DNA from: Phycisphaera mikurensis NBRC 102666
GTDB taxonomy: Bacteria; Planctomycetota; Phycisphaerae; Phycisphaerales; SM1A02
Reading direction: 5' to 3'
Length of the DNA: 33,726 nucleotides
Assembly (NCBI GenBank): GCA_945878575.1
Contig: CAMDUB010000021.1
Span: 1 to 33,726, forward strand
Below, in pieces: positions 1 through 6,824 of this stretch. Under the pieces are notes generated by a model. The model saw only the letters and a list, made by a program, of their open reading frames with translations. It searched no databases and was not told where the DNA came from. Within the stretch, counting starts at the first letter, position 1, and each line of letters begins with the position of its first letter. The position numbers and the translations under genes are program-made.

Positions 1-2
1 AT

Positions 3-605
3 TCACTCACCCTCTTAACCATCAGCGCCTGCTCCGCGAGCGCCATGCTCGCCTCGGGCGCTTCGGCGGCCATCGCCACCTACTCCAGCTTTTCGTTCTG
101 GCAGCAAGACGTCGTAGCCTCGGGTTCAACGGTGGCCACAGAAACCTTCAACGCATACAACGGTTATTACGCTTCACCGCTGACGGGAAGTACGGGCGGC
201 ATCAATTGGTCCGCCGCTGCGGTGGGAGGTCTCTTCTGCCAGTCGGGACTTTTCTCCACGAACAACCCTGTTGCCGCAACATTCACATTTGCTCCCGGAG
301 TGATGTCAGTGGGCGCAAACATCTTCGGCACCGACAATAGTTTCAATTCAATCCCAGCCAGGATCACGGTGACCCTTGCGGATGGGTCCTCATACATCGC
401 ATCAACGACCGGCCCGACAGACTTCGTCGGATTCATCTCCAACGGAGCTGCTATCTCCAGCCTGACCATGGCTGCATCCGACACCGCCCCCGGCGACATT
501 TATGTCACCGCGAACAACATGTACTTTGGTGTAGTCCCGGCCCCGGGTGCGCTGGCACTCCTTGCAGCCGCTGGTCTCTGCGCCACCCGCCGCCGACGCA
601 GCTGA
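3..605 (+). CDS. Exported PAPG-CTERM surface protein, 5' end outside the window
   Basis: The reading frame is open to the left edge, and residues upstream of the first in-window ATG (position 45) are hydrophobic and small (SLTLLTISACSASA), so they look like the middle of a signal peptide. The gene therefore most likely starts before the window. The body is rich in Ser, Thr, Gly and Ala with beta-strand-like spacing and a late MYFGVV stretch, as in PEP-CTERM family exported proteins. The C-terminus is a tripartite sorting signal: VPAPGAL, a short hydrophobic helix, then an Arg cluster (RRRRS). Family knowledge says such signals are handled by exosortase-like systems and target proteins to the cell surface. 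The substrate or binding role is not recognisable. A hairpin follows the stop. Confidence 0.75.
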   Translation, partial: SLTLLTISACSASAMLASGASAAIATYSSFSFWQQDVVASGSTVATETFNAYNGYYASPLTGSTGGINWSAAAVGGLFCQSGLFSTNNPVAATFTFAPGVMSVGANIFGTDNSFNSIPARITVTLADGSSYIASTTGPTDFVGFISNGAAISSLTMAASDTAPGDIYVTANNMYFGVVPAPGALALLAAAGLCATRRRRS

Positions 606-645
606 CGGTACGAGCACAACACCCCGTTACTCCCACCAAGAACCC

Positions 646-680
646 CACGCTCCCGCGGTGCCCAAGCACCCGGGAGCGTG
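646..680 (+). terminator. Hairpin terminator after the CTERM gene
   Basis: A perfect 10-bp stem (CACGCTCCCG with CGGGAGCGTG) lies 40 bases after the stop codon. The run of T after it is poor (tgtcatt), so termination strength is uncertain. Confidence 0.6.
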
Positions 681-780
681 TGTCATTCCCACCAGTTCGC
701 CGCTTGGACGACTTCCACCCGAATTACGGACACCGCCCCCCAGCCAATGTCGCGCAGCGACGAAGCCTGGGTCCCGCCCG

Positions 781-806
781 TTGCGTAGTGAAAGCCACCC
801 ATGGGA
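781..806. repeat. 26-bp direct repeat, distal copy of the tRNA-Thr 3' flank
   Basis: This stretch is identical to 965-990, which spans the 3' end of tRNA-Thr and its 3' flank. Weaker similarity continues further into the tRNA sequence (T-arm side), so this may be a decayed copy of the tRNA end. It lies 184 bp from the functional copy. No open reading frame of substance lies between the two. Confidence 0.7.
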
Positions 807-860
807 ATCGACGCGACTGCCCAAGCGGCCAGGCCGCGCGGGCACAAAGCGCGAGGACCA

Positions 861-893
861 GTTCCTGCGGCCGATCCAATCGGCCGAAGGAAC
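861..893. other. Strong hairpin in the non-coding stretch
   Basis: GTTCCT-g-CGGCCGAT pairs with ATCGGCCG-a-AGGAAC around a 3-base loop. This gives 14 paired bases with one mismatch. It lies between the two copies of the tRNA-Thr-derived repeat. The function is unknown; it could be a second terminator on the minus strand or a relic. Confidence 0.6.
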
Positions 894-933
894 GCGCGTC
901 GCCACCGGCGCCGCGCTGGGGGGCTGAAACGCA

Positions 934-968
934 GCAACAGGCGCTGCCCGAAGGGCACCGCCTGTTGC
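934..968 (-). terminator. Terminator hairpin for tRNA-Thr
   Basis: A 10-bp outer stem (GCAACAGGCG with CGCCTGTTGC) and a 5-bp inner stem (TGCCC with GGGCA) form one long hairpin. On the minus strand it begins 8 bases past the tRNA 3' end and is followed by GTTTC. The position fits a terminator for the tRNA-Thr transcript. Confidence 0.65.
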
Positions 969-990
969 GTAGTGAAAGCCACCCATGGGA
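965..990. repeat. 26-bp direct repeat at the tRNA-Thr 3' end
   Basis: Second copy of the repeat at 781-806. It covers the last 13 bases of the acceptor/T-arm of tRNA-Thr plus the adjoining 13 bases of 3' flank. Confidence 0.7.
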
Positions 991-1048
991 CTCGAACCCA
1001 CGACCTGTGCTTTACGAAAGCACTGCTCTACCACTGAGCTAGGGTGGC
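977..1048 (-). tRNA. tRNA-Thr (anticodon CGU)
   Basis: On the minus strand the sequence folds into a full cloverleaf. The acceptor stem is GCCACCC/GGGTGGC, the D-stem GCTC/GAGC, the anticodon stem GTGCT/AGCAC around loop TTCGTAA, and the T-arm GTGGG-TTCGAGT-CCCAT. The anticodon is CGU, which reads ACG. The CCA end is not encoded, so a CCA-adding enzyme would be needed. A -10-like TATCAT (1063-1068, minus strand) lies 14 bases upstream, but I see no good -35. Confidence 0.95.
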
Positions 1049-1137
1049 AATACCGACCCACAATGATACCGCCCCGCCCCGCATCCCCACGCCGCTCATC
1101 GCGCGCAGGTCACCTGCAAGGCATCTACCACATCAAA

Positions 1138-3444
1138 TTAAACGTCGCTGTCCTTGGCCTCAGCCGGACCCTTCTTGGCCTCATCAGCTGCGCCGCCAGA
1201 AGCCGCATCAACATCATCAAGTGGCGCGTCGCCCGTTGGCGCAACCCGCACCCCCGGCACGCGATTCTTAATGATCAGGTCAACCGCCTCACTTGATGGC
1301 AAGCTGAGCGCGCCGAACGCCGCAGCAGCCGCATCCGCAAGCGATCCGGTCGAATTCTTTACCAGTTCGCGAATCGCATCAGCCTGCGCCGTGGTCGCCT
1401 TGGAACCAAAGCGACGCGCACCCTGACCAACTGGAGCCAAGAGCAACGTCTGCTCATCACCCTCAGCAGCAAGCGCCGCATCAATGATGGCGCGTTGGGC
1501 TCGGGTGCTGTCAACCATGGCCAACAGTGCCGCAACCGAAACCTTTACCTGACCCTCTTGGGTTCGCAGCGCATCAACAAGTCCTGATTCAGCATCAGCA
1601 ATCTTGTAGACGTTGCCGGACGCAAGACCAATGCGGGTGAGCGCGTCGATCCCATCGTTGACATAGCGCGAACTGTCCGCGGCGCCCAATCGACCACCGA
1701 GTGCCTTGGCAACCAACGCGTCAGCGCCGGCCTTGAAGGCATCATCAGAAATGTCAGCGCCGAGCACTACGGTACGACCGTCATCAGCAAGCTTGTCCAG
1801 TCCAGCCTTGTCGGCAGGCTGCGCCACCACAATGACCGGGATGTTGGCGCCGATACGCATCGCACGAACAGCTTGGTACTGCGAACGCACCTGCGCACCG
1901 TTTCCGGCAATCACCACGATGTCCGCGCCAGCGTTGCGCGCTGCGATCGCACCAAATTCCTTGGCATCACGCGCGGCTGTCAACGGCATGAAGCCGAGCG
2001 CACGGAGCGCGCCCGCGATGCGCTGCGCATCCTCGGTACCACGGCTGATGACGCCCGCGTAAGTTTCATTGCCGCCACGAATGGCCTGCGCCAGAAGTGG
2101 AACAACTTGTTCGCTGCCTGCAAACGAAGCCTTGGGAGTGATGGAGGCCAGCGTGAACGCGGCCTCAAACTGCACGCGACGATCCGCGTAATCCAGTGCC
2201 TTCACTACCGATGTTGAGCCATCGCCAATCATGGCCGATGCGCTGGCTGTCTCACGCAGCGCGGCAAGCGACGAGCGCACTAGACCGGTGTCAGACAAGT
2301 CCATGCCGATCTGCAATACCGCCTGCATCGTCTGTGGACCTGCAGTGGTTGCATAGAACTGCGCGGACCGACCTTGACCATCAAAGAGCGGATCGATCAC
2401 GCCTTCGGTCATCGCGGCCTCGCGGCGCAAGTCAGCAGCAACAAAGATCGCCAACGCACGGTCATCACTTGCATCGAGTTCAAGCGCGCGGCGCGAAAGC
2501 ATCATCGCCATGGCGTCAAAGTAAACCTTGGTGGAAATCCGGTCAGCAGCCAGGCCGCCAAACTCCGTCCACTTCCAGACGTTCTGCATTGATTCTGACG
2601 GATACGCAGCAAGCGATGGATCAGCGGTGAGGAACGCATACGCCTGTTCTGCATACGCCTGGTGCGCAGGCTGATCAGTGGCGCCGAGCGCACGGACTGC
2701 ATCCATAGCGGCACCGGTGACATCCGGTGTTACGCCCTTCGTTTGTGCCAAATCCAACAGCATTGGCACGGATACTGGGTAACCAAGTTGACCCAAGATC
2801 ACGCAGATCTTGCGCTGCGCAGCGGGATCGAGTGACTTCACTGCCAATGCCAACGGAAGCGCTGACTGACGGCGCATCTGCACCAACATGCGCATGGATG
2901 CGGCTTCAAGTCCAAGGTCACGCCCTTCAACCACTTGGCGCATCAGTGCGGGGACGGCGTATTCGCCAGCGGCCATCAATCGATCGGTGGCGATCATCTG
3001 GCCACGCATCGGACCAACCAGCATCTTGACCGCTTCTTCAATGCGATCGATCTTGCGAGCCAGCAACTGCCGGCCTGCTTCAAGTTTGGTTTCAAGTGCT
3101 GCCGACGCGTCGGCAACATCTGTCATCCGACGGCTGCGACGGAACGCTTCGTCCATACGCTTGCCAAGATCGGCGCCGTCGATCACCAGGGCCAGTTCGC
3201 TTGGCTCAACGAAGTCGGCAAGCAACACGTTGGCCGCGGCAGCTGCGCTGTCGGGCTTGGCAATCATGATGTTGTGCACGTAGAGCGAGGCCGCTTCGAT
3301 GAGCTTGGTGCGGTCGGCACCAGACTCGGGCTGGGCTGCAGCCGGGGCTGCGCCATCCTGCGCCATGACAGGCAGCGTAAAGCCGCCAGTGATGGCAACG
3401 AGTGCGAGCGGGAGAATCAGCTGCGAACGCTTCAGGACGTGCAC
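1138..3444 (-). CDS. Exported HEAT-like repeat protein with an embedded receiver-like domain
   Basis: The 768-residue product has a signal peptide (hydrophobic core about residues 8-24, likely cleavage after VMA at 28). Most of the rest is alpha-helical. Paired helices around residues 160-260 and 380-460 resemble HEAT/Armadillo repeats, which usually bind proteins. Residues of about 462-580 look different: an alternating Rossmann-like order (ADIVVIAGNG, then NIPVIVVAQP, then RTVVLGADI) like a response-regulator receiver fold. The acidic phosphoacceptor expected after the third strand is replaced by AG, so it would not be phosphorylated. The C-terminus returns to helical repeats and ends in a low-complexity acidic/Lys tail. 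ATG 3444 is chosen because the signal peptide starts there. It has its own promoter and a structured leader. The molecular function is unknown. Confidence 0.8.
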   Translation of the reverse strand: MHVLKRSQLILPLALVAITGGFTLPVMAQDGAAPAAAQPESGADRTKLIEAASLYVHNIMIAKPDSAAAAANVLLADFVEPSELALVIDGADLGKRMDEAFRRSRRMTDVADASAALETKLEAGRQLLARKIDRIEEAVKMLVGPMRGQMIATDRLMAAGEYAVPALMRQVVEGRDLGLEAASMRMLVQMRRQSALPLALAVKSLDPAAQRKICVILGQLGYPVSVPMLLDLAQTKGVTPDVTGAAMDAVRALGATDQPAHQAYAEQAYAFLTADPSLAAYPSESMQNVWKWTEFGGLAADRISTKVYFDAMAMMLSRRALELDASDDRALAIFVAADLRREAAMTEGVIDPLFDGQGRSAQFYATTAGPQTMQAVLQIGMDLSDTGLVRSSLAALRETASASAMIGDGSTSVVKALDYADRRVQFEAAFTLASITPKASFAGSEQVVPLLAQAIRGGNETYAGVISRGTEDAQRIAGALRALGFMPLTAARDAKEFGAIAARNAGADIVVIAGNGAQVRSQYQAVRAMRIGANIPVIVVAQPADKAGLDKLADDGRTVVLGADISDDAFKAGADALVAKALGGRLGAADSSRYVNDGIDALTRIGLASGNVYKIADAESGLVDALRTQEGQVKVSVAALLAMVDSTRAQRAIIDAALAAEGDEQTLLLAPVGQGARRFGSKATTAQADAIRELVKNSTGSLADAAAAAFGALSLPSSEAVDLIIKNRVPGVRVAPTGDAPLDDVDAASGGAADEAKKGPAEAKDSDV

Positions 3445-3469
3445 TTCTGGACCTCAATTCGGAGCGCCT

Positions 3470-3613
3470 CCCCGCGAAACGGGGAAACTCGGTACAAACG
3501 GCGCCCAGCCAGGATGGCTGAACGGGGCAATCGGAGGAGGGAAGGCCAGTGGCCCCACCGATCCTTCGGTGGAGGGCTACGCAGCCGAACCCCTTCCGGA
3601 TGCCCGGGAAGGG
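3470..3613 (-). ncRNA. Highly structured leader RNA (possible regulatory leader)
   Basis: Between the promoter at 3619-3648 and the start codon at 3444 the minus-strand leader can form six consecutive hairpins: 3591-3613 (CCCTTCC/GGAAGGG), 3575-3586 (GGCT/AGCC), 3555-3572 (CCACCG/CGGTGG), 3544-3554 (GGCCA/TGGCC), 3506-3520 (CAGCCA/TGGCTG) and 3470-3484 (CCCCG/CGGGG). I could not match it to a known riboswitch class. The density of stems suggests a regulatory or protective leader, but the assignment is tentative. Confidence 0.4.
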
Positions 3614-3618
3614 TCACG

Positions 3619-3648
3619 AATCTACGCCACCGGACCGTGTGGTGTCAA
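3619..3648 (-). promoter_or_regulatory. Sigma-70-type promoter for the HEAT-like gene
   Basis: On the minus strand a perfect TTGACA -35 (3643-3648) is followed, after 18 bases, by TAGATT (3619-3624). The predicted transcript has a leader of about 165 bases. Confidence 0.6.
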
Positions 3649-3738
3649 TGAAAGTTTCGGGACGCTGCCCGCTGCAGCCGCTACACTCGACCTTGCGCAG
3701 GCGTTCGCAGCCCCGTGGCTGCGGAAGGCCGGAAACTG

Positions 3739-3931
3739 GCGCATTCGGACAGGTCCGTCCAAATGCACGATTTCCGGCTCGGGAAGGCGGTGAAAGACCG
3801 CCGCGGACGCGCCGCCGTGAATGGGCAGCGGGCACTCCCGCAGCCGGACTCCATGAGCCACTGGTCCCGCGTGCAACGCGCTGGGCTGGGAAGGCGGAGC
3901 CGGAGCCCTTAGCCGGAAGACCGGCCTGCGC
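3739..3931 (+). ncRNA. Cobalamin (B12) riboswitch
   Basis: The order of conserved blocks matches the cobalamin aptamer: GGGAAGGCGGTGAAAGACC (3781-3799), then a GCCGCCGTGAA block corresponding to the CCCGCAACTGTAA region, then the invariant GAGCCACTGG (3855-3864), TGGGAAGGCG (3888-3897), and AGCCGGAAGACCGGCC (3911-3926), which corresponds to the AGCCnGGAnACC 3' box. GCGCA (3739-3743) can pair with TGCGC (3927-3931) to close the P1 stem. A 7-bp hairpin (3706-3723) precedes it, and a TACACT -10-like hexamer sits at 3682-3687. It lies about 80 bases before the secreted EF-hand protein gene. In this family adenosylcobalamin or another corrinoid usually switches the downstream genes off. Confidence 0.88.
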
Positions 3932-3993
3932 ATCGGTCACGCCCACGCGATTTGGGCTCAAGACCGGATGGACCACTTACGGCCGCAGGCGCG

Positions 3994-4009
3994 GCTGAGC
4001 TAGGTCAGC
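3994..4009 (+). promoter_or_regulatory. Start-codon hairpin, possible riboswitch expression platform
   Basis: GCTGA (3994-3998) pairs with TCAGC (4005-4009) directly against the ATG at 4010, with the only Shine-Dalgarno-like bases (TAGG) in the loop or stem edge. It lies downstream of the B12 aptamer, with another GCCGC/GCGGC stem at 3982-3995 that overlaps it by two bases. Translational control by masking of the ribosome site is the simplest reading. This is inference. Confidence 0.4.
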
Positions 4010-4948
4010 ATGGAATTCACCCCTGTATATGCCATGGATGGCATGCACACGCGCATGATCGCGGCGTGCTTCAGCGTAGCGATTGCCAGCATGACATCCG
4101 TTGCCGATACGCCGCGTTGCGCAACCACCGTTGTTCGCTACAGCGCGGGAAGCGGCGCGGGCGGCTCGTATCAGAATCCTGCAAGCGCACTTGGACCACC
4201 CACGCGGTACACGGGCGCTGGGATTGAACCCGGCGCAGTCACTCCGTTCCGCCCCGCGTTCATGCCGACGGAGATTGTGTCGATCGGCAGAGGTGGCGAA
4301 TTGGTGCTCGCGTTCGACGCACCGATTGTTGACGATGCTTCGCATCCGTTCGGCGTGGATCTCATTGTCTATGGCAACGCCATGTGCGGAGACATTGCCT
4401 ACCCCGGCGGTGTTGCGGGCTGGGTGTTTGCTGAAGGCGGCTCGATCGACCTGAGTATCGATGGCCTCACTTGGATCACCGTTCCAAATGCGACCGCTGA
4501 CGGCGGACTTCCCACGCTGGGTTGGACCGATGTCGCGCCCTACTCCACTGCCCCGGGCACGCAGCCAACCGATCCCGCGCTGCCGATTGACCCGCAGATC
4601 AATGCAGAGACCATTGCTGGAATGAGTTGGCCAGAACTGCTTGCCGTGTACGGAAACTCTGCGGGCGGCACACGCATTGATCTTGCCGATGCTGGAATGA
4701 CCGCGGCACGCTTCATTCGAATTCGTGTTGCTGCGGACGCGGCCAGCGTTCCGGAGGTGGATGCCGTGGTTGCCGTGCGTGCAGTACGCATGTTGGGCGA
4801 TATGAACAATGATCAACGAGTCAATGGCTCTGACCTTGGAGTACTGCTCGGGGCCTGGGGCCCGTGCGACGATTGCCCAGCCGACTTAAATCACGACGGC
4901 CACGTGGGCGGCTCCGACCTTGGCATCTTGTTGGGGAATTGGTCATGA
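4010..4948 (+). CDS. B12-regulated secreted protein with C-terminal EF-hand (dockerin-like) pair
   Basis: The first gene behind the cobalamin riboswitch encodes 312 residues. A signal peptide is clearest if translation starts at Met12 (ATG 4043): MHTR, then a hydrophobic MIAACFSVAIAS, then cleavage near SVA. The ATG at 4010 is kept because it is the first start after the leader hairpin. The central part (about 40-260) has the pattern of a surface beta-sandwich: ALGPPTRYTG, a VSIGRGGELVLAFD strand pair, FGVDLIVYGNA, then IDLSIDGLTW. The C-terminus holds two calcium-binding-like loops, DMNNDQRVNGSD and DLNHDGHVGGSD, each followed by LGxLLGxW, with a CDDC pair between them. This is the usual planctomycete dockerin-like end. 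The stop overlaps the next start (ATGA). A corrinoid-binding or surface-attachment role is plausible from the riboswitch, but nothing in the sequence proves it. Confidence 0.82.
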   Translation: MEFTPVYAMDGMHTRMIAACFSVAIASMTSVADTPRCATTVVRYSAGSGAGGSYQNPASALGPPTRYTGAGIEPGAVTPFRPAFMPTEIVSIGRGGELVLAFDAPIVDDASHPFGVDLIVYGNAMCGDIAYPGGVAGWVFAEGGSIDLSIDGLTWITVPNATADGGLPTLGWTDVAPYSTAPGTQPTDPALPIDPQINAETIAGMSWPELLAVYGNSAGGTRIDLADAGMTAARFIRIRVAADAASVPEVDAVVAVRAVRMLGDMNNDQRVNGSDLGVLLGAWGPCDDCPADLNHDGHVGGSDLGILLGNWS

Positions 4949-5745
4949 AACACGGCAACGCACCGCTGCGCCGCGCGTTCACCATTCTTGAACTTCTTGT
5001 CGTGGTTGCCGTGATCGCCATACTCATCGCAGTGTTGCTGCCTGGTCTGCGATCCGCTGCTGGAATAGCACGAAGCACTGCATGCACTTCTAATTTGCGA
5101 CAGATTTCCATTGCATGTGAGGCCTACGTTTCCTCCAATGGAGCCATGCCCGCGGCGGTCCTCTACGTCCTTGATACAGGTGTGGTCCGAACGATCGCAT
5201 GGGACTTTGAGCAACGCGCCGGTACGGTCACTCCGGGACCACTATGGAACTACACAGACACGCCGTTGGCCGTGCAGCAGTGCCCAGACTTTGAGGGCGC
5301 ATCGACGTTCGGTGCGGACCCCTATACGGGCTACAACTACAACAGCAGTTACCTTGGGCACGAAGGCACCTATCCAACCGTTGACGCAAACGGCACCGCG
5401 CTTGATGGATGGCGCACCGCGCGCATGGGCGTGCCACCAACTGCAATCCGCGATCCTGCAGGCACAGCCGTTTTCGGCGATGGCGGATGGCGCGGCGGGG
5501 CAAACAAATTCATGCGTGCGCCCATGAATCGCGCTGAGGGCGACCTTGGTCTTGTTGCGGCAGGAACACAAGCATTTCGGCACTGGGGCGGATGCACCTG
5601 TTGTGCACATCTTGATGGACACATTTCTACTTACGCTGATCCGCAGTCGAGCCCAAGCATTCCGCCGACCATGGCAACATGGGTCATGGGATTTCCCGAC
5701 AACGGGTTCCTTTCGTCAAACGATGCTGCGTACGGAGGCGATTGA
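4945..5745 (+). CDS. Pseudopilin, DUF1559-like, in the B12-riboswitch gene set
   Basis: The start codon overlaps the previous stop (ATGA), so the two are translationally coupled. The 266-residue product begins MKHGNAPLRRA, followed by the type IV prepilin signature FTILELLVVVAVIAILIA with Glu at mature position +5. Cleavage after Ala11 is expected; Ala replaces the more usual Gly. The N-terminal helix continues into SNLRQISIACEAYVSSNG, typical of planctomycete DUF1559 pseudopilins. Near the C-terminus RHWGGCTCCAHLDGH resembles the H-X9-DG motif, but with one extra residue and three cysteines inside. Family knowledge places such proteins in type II secretion-like or pilus-like fibres. Control by a B12 riboswitch is unusual for a pseudopilin. 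Confidence 0.85.
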   Translation: MKHGNAPLRRAFTILELLVVVAVIAILIAVLLPGLRSAAGIARSTACTSNLRQISIACEAYVSSNGAMPAAVLYVLDTGVVRTIAWDFEQRAGTVTPGPLWNYTDTPLAVQQCPDFEGASTFGADPYTGYNYNSSYLGHEGTYPTVDANGTALDGWRTARMGVPPTAIRDPAGTAVFGDGGWRGGANKFMRAPMNRAEGDLGLVAAGTQAFRHWGGCTCCAHLDGHISTYADPQSSPSIPPTMATWVMGFPDNGFLSSNDAAYGGD

Positions 5746-5748
5746 TTC

Positions 5749-5970
5749 GTGCGCATTGAACGCTGCGTCTGTCACAAGGTGGAGTTCAGCACCGTGAAGC
5801 GGTGGCTGGAGTCGCATCCCGGCGCAACGTTCGCTGATATCAAGCAGGAATTCAAGTGTGGAACTGGGTGCGGGCTGTGTGCCCCCTACGTACGTCGCAC
5901 CATGCGCACCGGCGAAACGGTGTACCACCACATCGTCACCGAGCGCGACGAGCCCCTGCCGCCGGGGTGA
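5749..5970 (+). CDS. Small BFD-like [2Fe-2S] protein
   Basis: The 73-residue protein matches the bacterioferritin-associated ferredoxin (BFD) layout: CVC at residues 6-8, a helical segment, then CGTGCGLC at 37-44. Cys6, Cys8, Cys41 and Cys44 are the expected cluster ligands; Cys37 is extra. The GTG start at 5749 lies three bases after the pseudopilin stop, with GGAGG about 11 bases upstream, so it is probably co-transcribed from the B12-controlled promoter. BFD domains pass electrons or hold a redox-sensing cluster next to partner reductases. Reduction of cobalt in corrinoids would be one possible link to the riboswitch, but this is speculation. The last 35 bases overlap the convergent gene at 5936-6820. 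Confidence 0.8.
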   Translation: MRIERCVCHKVEFSTVKRWLESHPGATFADIKQEFKCGTGCGLCAPYVRRTMRTGETVYHHIVTERDEPLPPG

Positions 5971-6820
5971 CAGTACGAGCTACCCAGCTCGCCACTGCTT
6001 CGGCGAGCAGCGATCGACCTTCTTCGCCGTGCACGTCAATGGCACCGCCCGCATCGACGCATCGAAAGAACGCGTCGGTGAAACCAATCTCCACGCCGTC
6101 AGCTGAGCGACCGGTTGCGGTGATGGCTGCGCGCCATGCCTCAAAGTGTGCGGCGGTCAACAGCTCATCGACGGCTCCCTGCACGAAGAATGACGGGCGA
6201 GCAAAGACTCCAACTGCTTCGAGTGGTGCGAGGTCGGCAAGTTGCTCAATCAGCTGCAGCGTTGCAGAGGATGTCCACATGGAGTCATCCTCATTTTCTG
6301 GGGTTCGGCGACTCATGATCTCGGCGCTCGGGGCACCAACACACACCAAGAGCAACAATTCTTCGTGGCGTGCAGCAGCCAAGGCGCACGCGGTCCCGGC
6401 TACCCAGGTTCCAGCCAATCCAACTGCACCCGAACTACTTGCCACCGATTGCAATGAATCAACAATTGCGTCAACCCACATGCCAACATCGGGGGGCCCT
6501 GCGAAGTTCAGCGCGCGCAAGCGAGCCACACGAACGCCACCGCGAAGCAACCCCACTGCCAACGCGTCGTCCGCGAGCGCCACTGCGACCGAGTCTTCCA
6601 AACCAGGCCATTGCGGCGCTACCAGCACCACGGGCAAGGCTGGGTCATGCGTGCCATGACTGCCATGACTGCCATCGCGGGAGCGTGCCATCCAACCAGC
6701 ATCCCGTGGCGGTGACGCAACCACGCCGTCGGCGCTGCCCCATCCACCGACGACGGTAAATGCACGCGCGCCGCGCTCGGCTTCAAGCCACTCATCGGTG
6801 AGATTCTGCTGCCTCGCCAT
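5936..6820 (-). CDS. Alpha/beta-hydrolase-like protein without a clear nucleophile
   Basis: The 294-residue product has the strand order of an alpha/beta hydrolase: LPVVLVAPQWPG, then VGLAGTWVAGTACALAAA at the nucleophile-elbow position, ELLLLVCVGAP, then FFVQGAVDEL, where the acidic residue of the triad is expected, and a late DVHGEEG His. The elbow lacks the GxSxG serine, so the enzyme may be inactive, use Thr, or have become a binding protein. ATG 6820 is chosen because it lies four bases after the mutL stop; the frame upstream only overlaps mutL. That spacing implies co-transcription with mutL. A run of 9-bp repeats (6652-6678) encodes SHGSHGTH near the N-terminus. The substrate is unknown. 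Confidence 0.65.
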   Translation of the reverse strand: MARQQNLTDEWLEAERGARAFTVVGGWGSADGVVASPPRDAGWMARSRDGSHGSHGTHDPALPVVLVAPQWPGLEDSVAVALADDALAVGLLRGGVRVARLRALNFAGPPDVGMWVDAIVDSLQSVASSSGAVGLAGTWVAGTACALAAARHEELLLLVCVGAPSAEIMSRRTPENEDDSMWTSSATLQLIEQLADLAPLEAVGVFARPSFFVQGAVDELLTAAHFEAWRAAITATGRSADGVEIGFTDAFFRCVDAGGAIDVHGEEGRSLLAEAVASWVARTVTPAAGARRAR

Positions 6821-6824
6821 CGGG

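Noticed and set aside
781-990. A present-day integrated element bounded by att sites
   Set aside because: Only 158 bases lie between the repeats and contain no gene; at most this is a scar.
3660-3935. RNase P RNA or tmRNA as an explanation for the structured region
   Set aside because: The universal RNase P blocks and the tmRNA ends are absent, whereas the cobalamin aptamer boxes occur in the right order.
3977-4816. 279-codon minus-strand frame opposite the B12-regulated secreted protein
   Set aside because: The plus strand carries a signal peptide, EF-hand repeats and a riboswitch; the minus frame has none of these.
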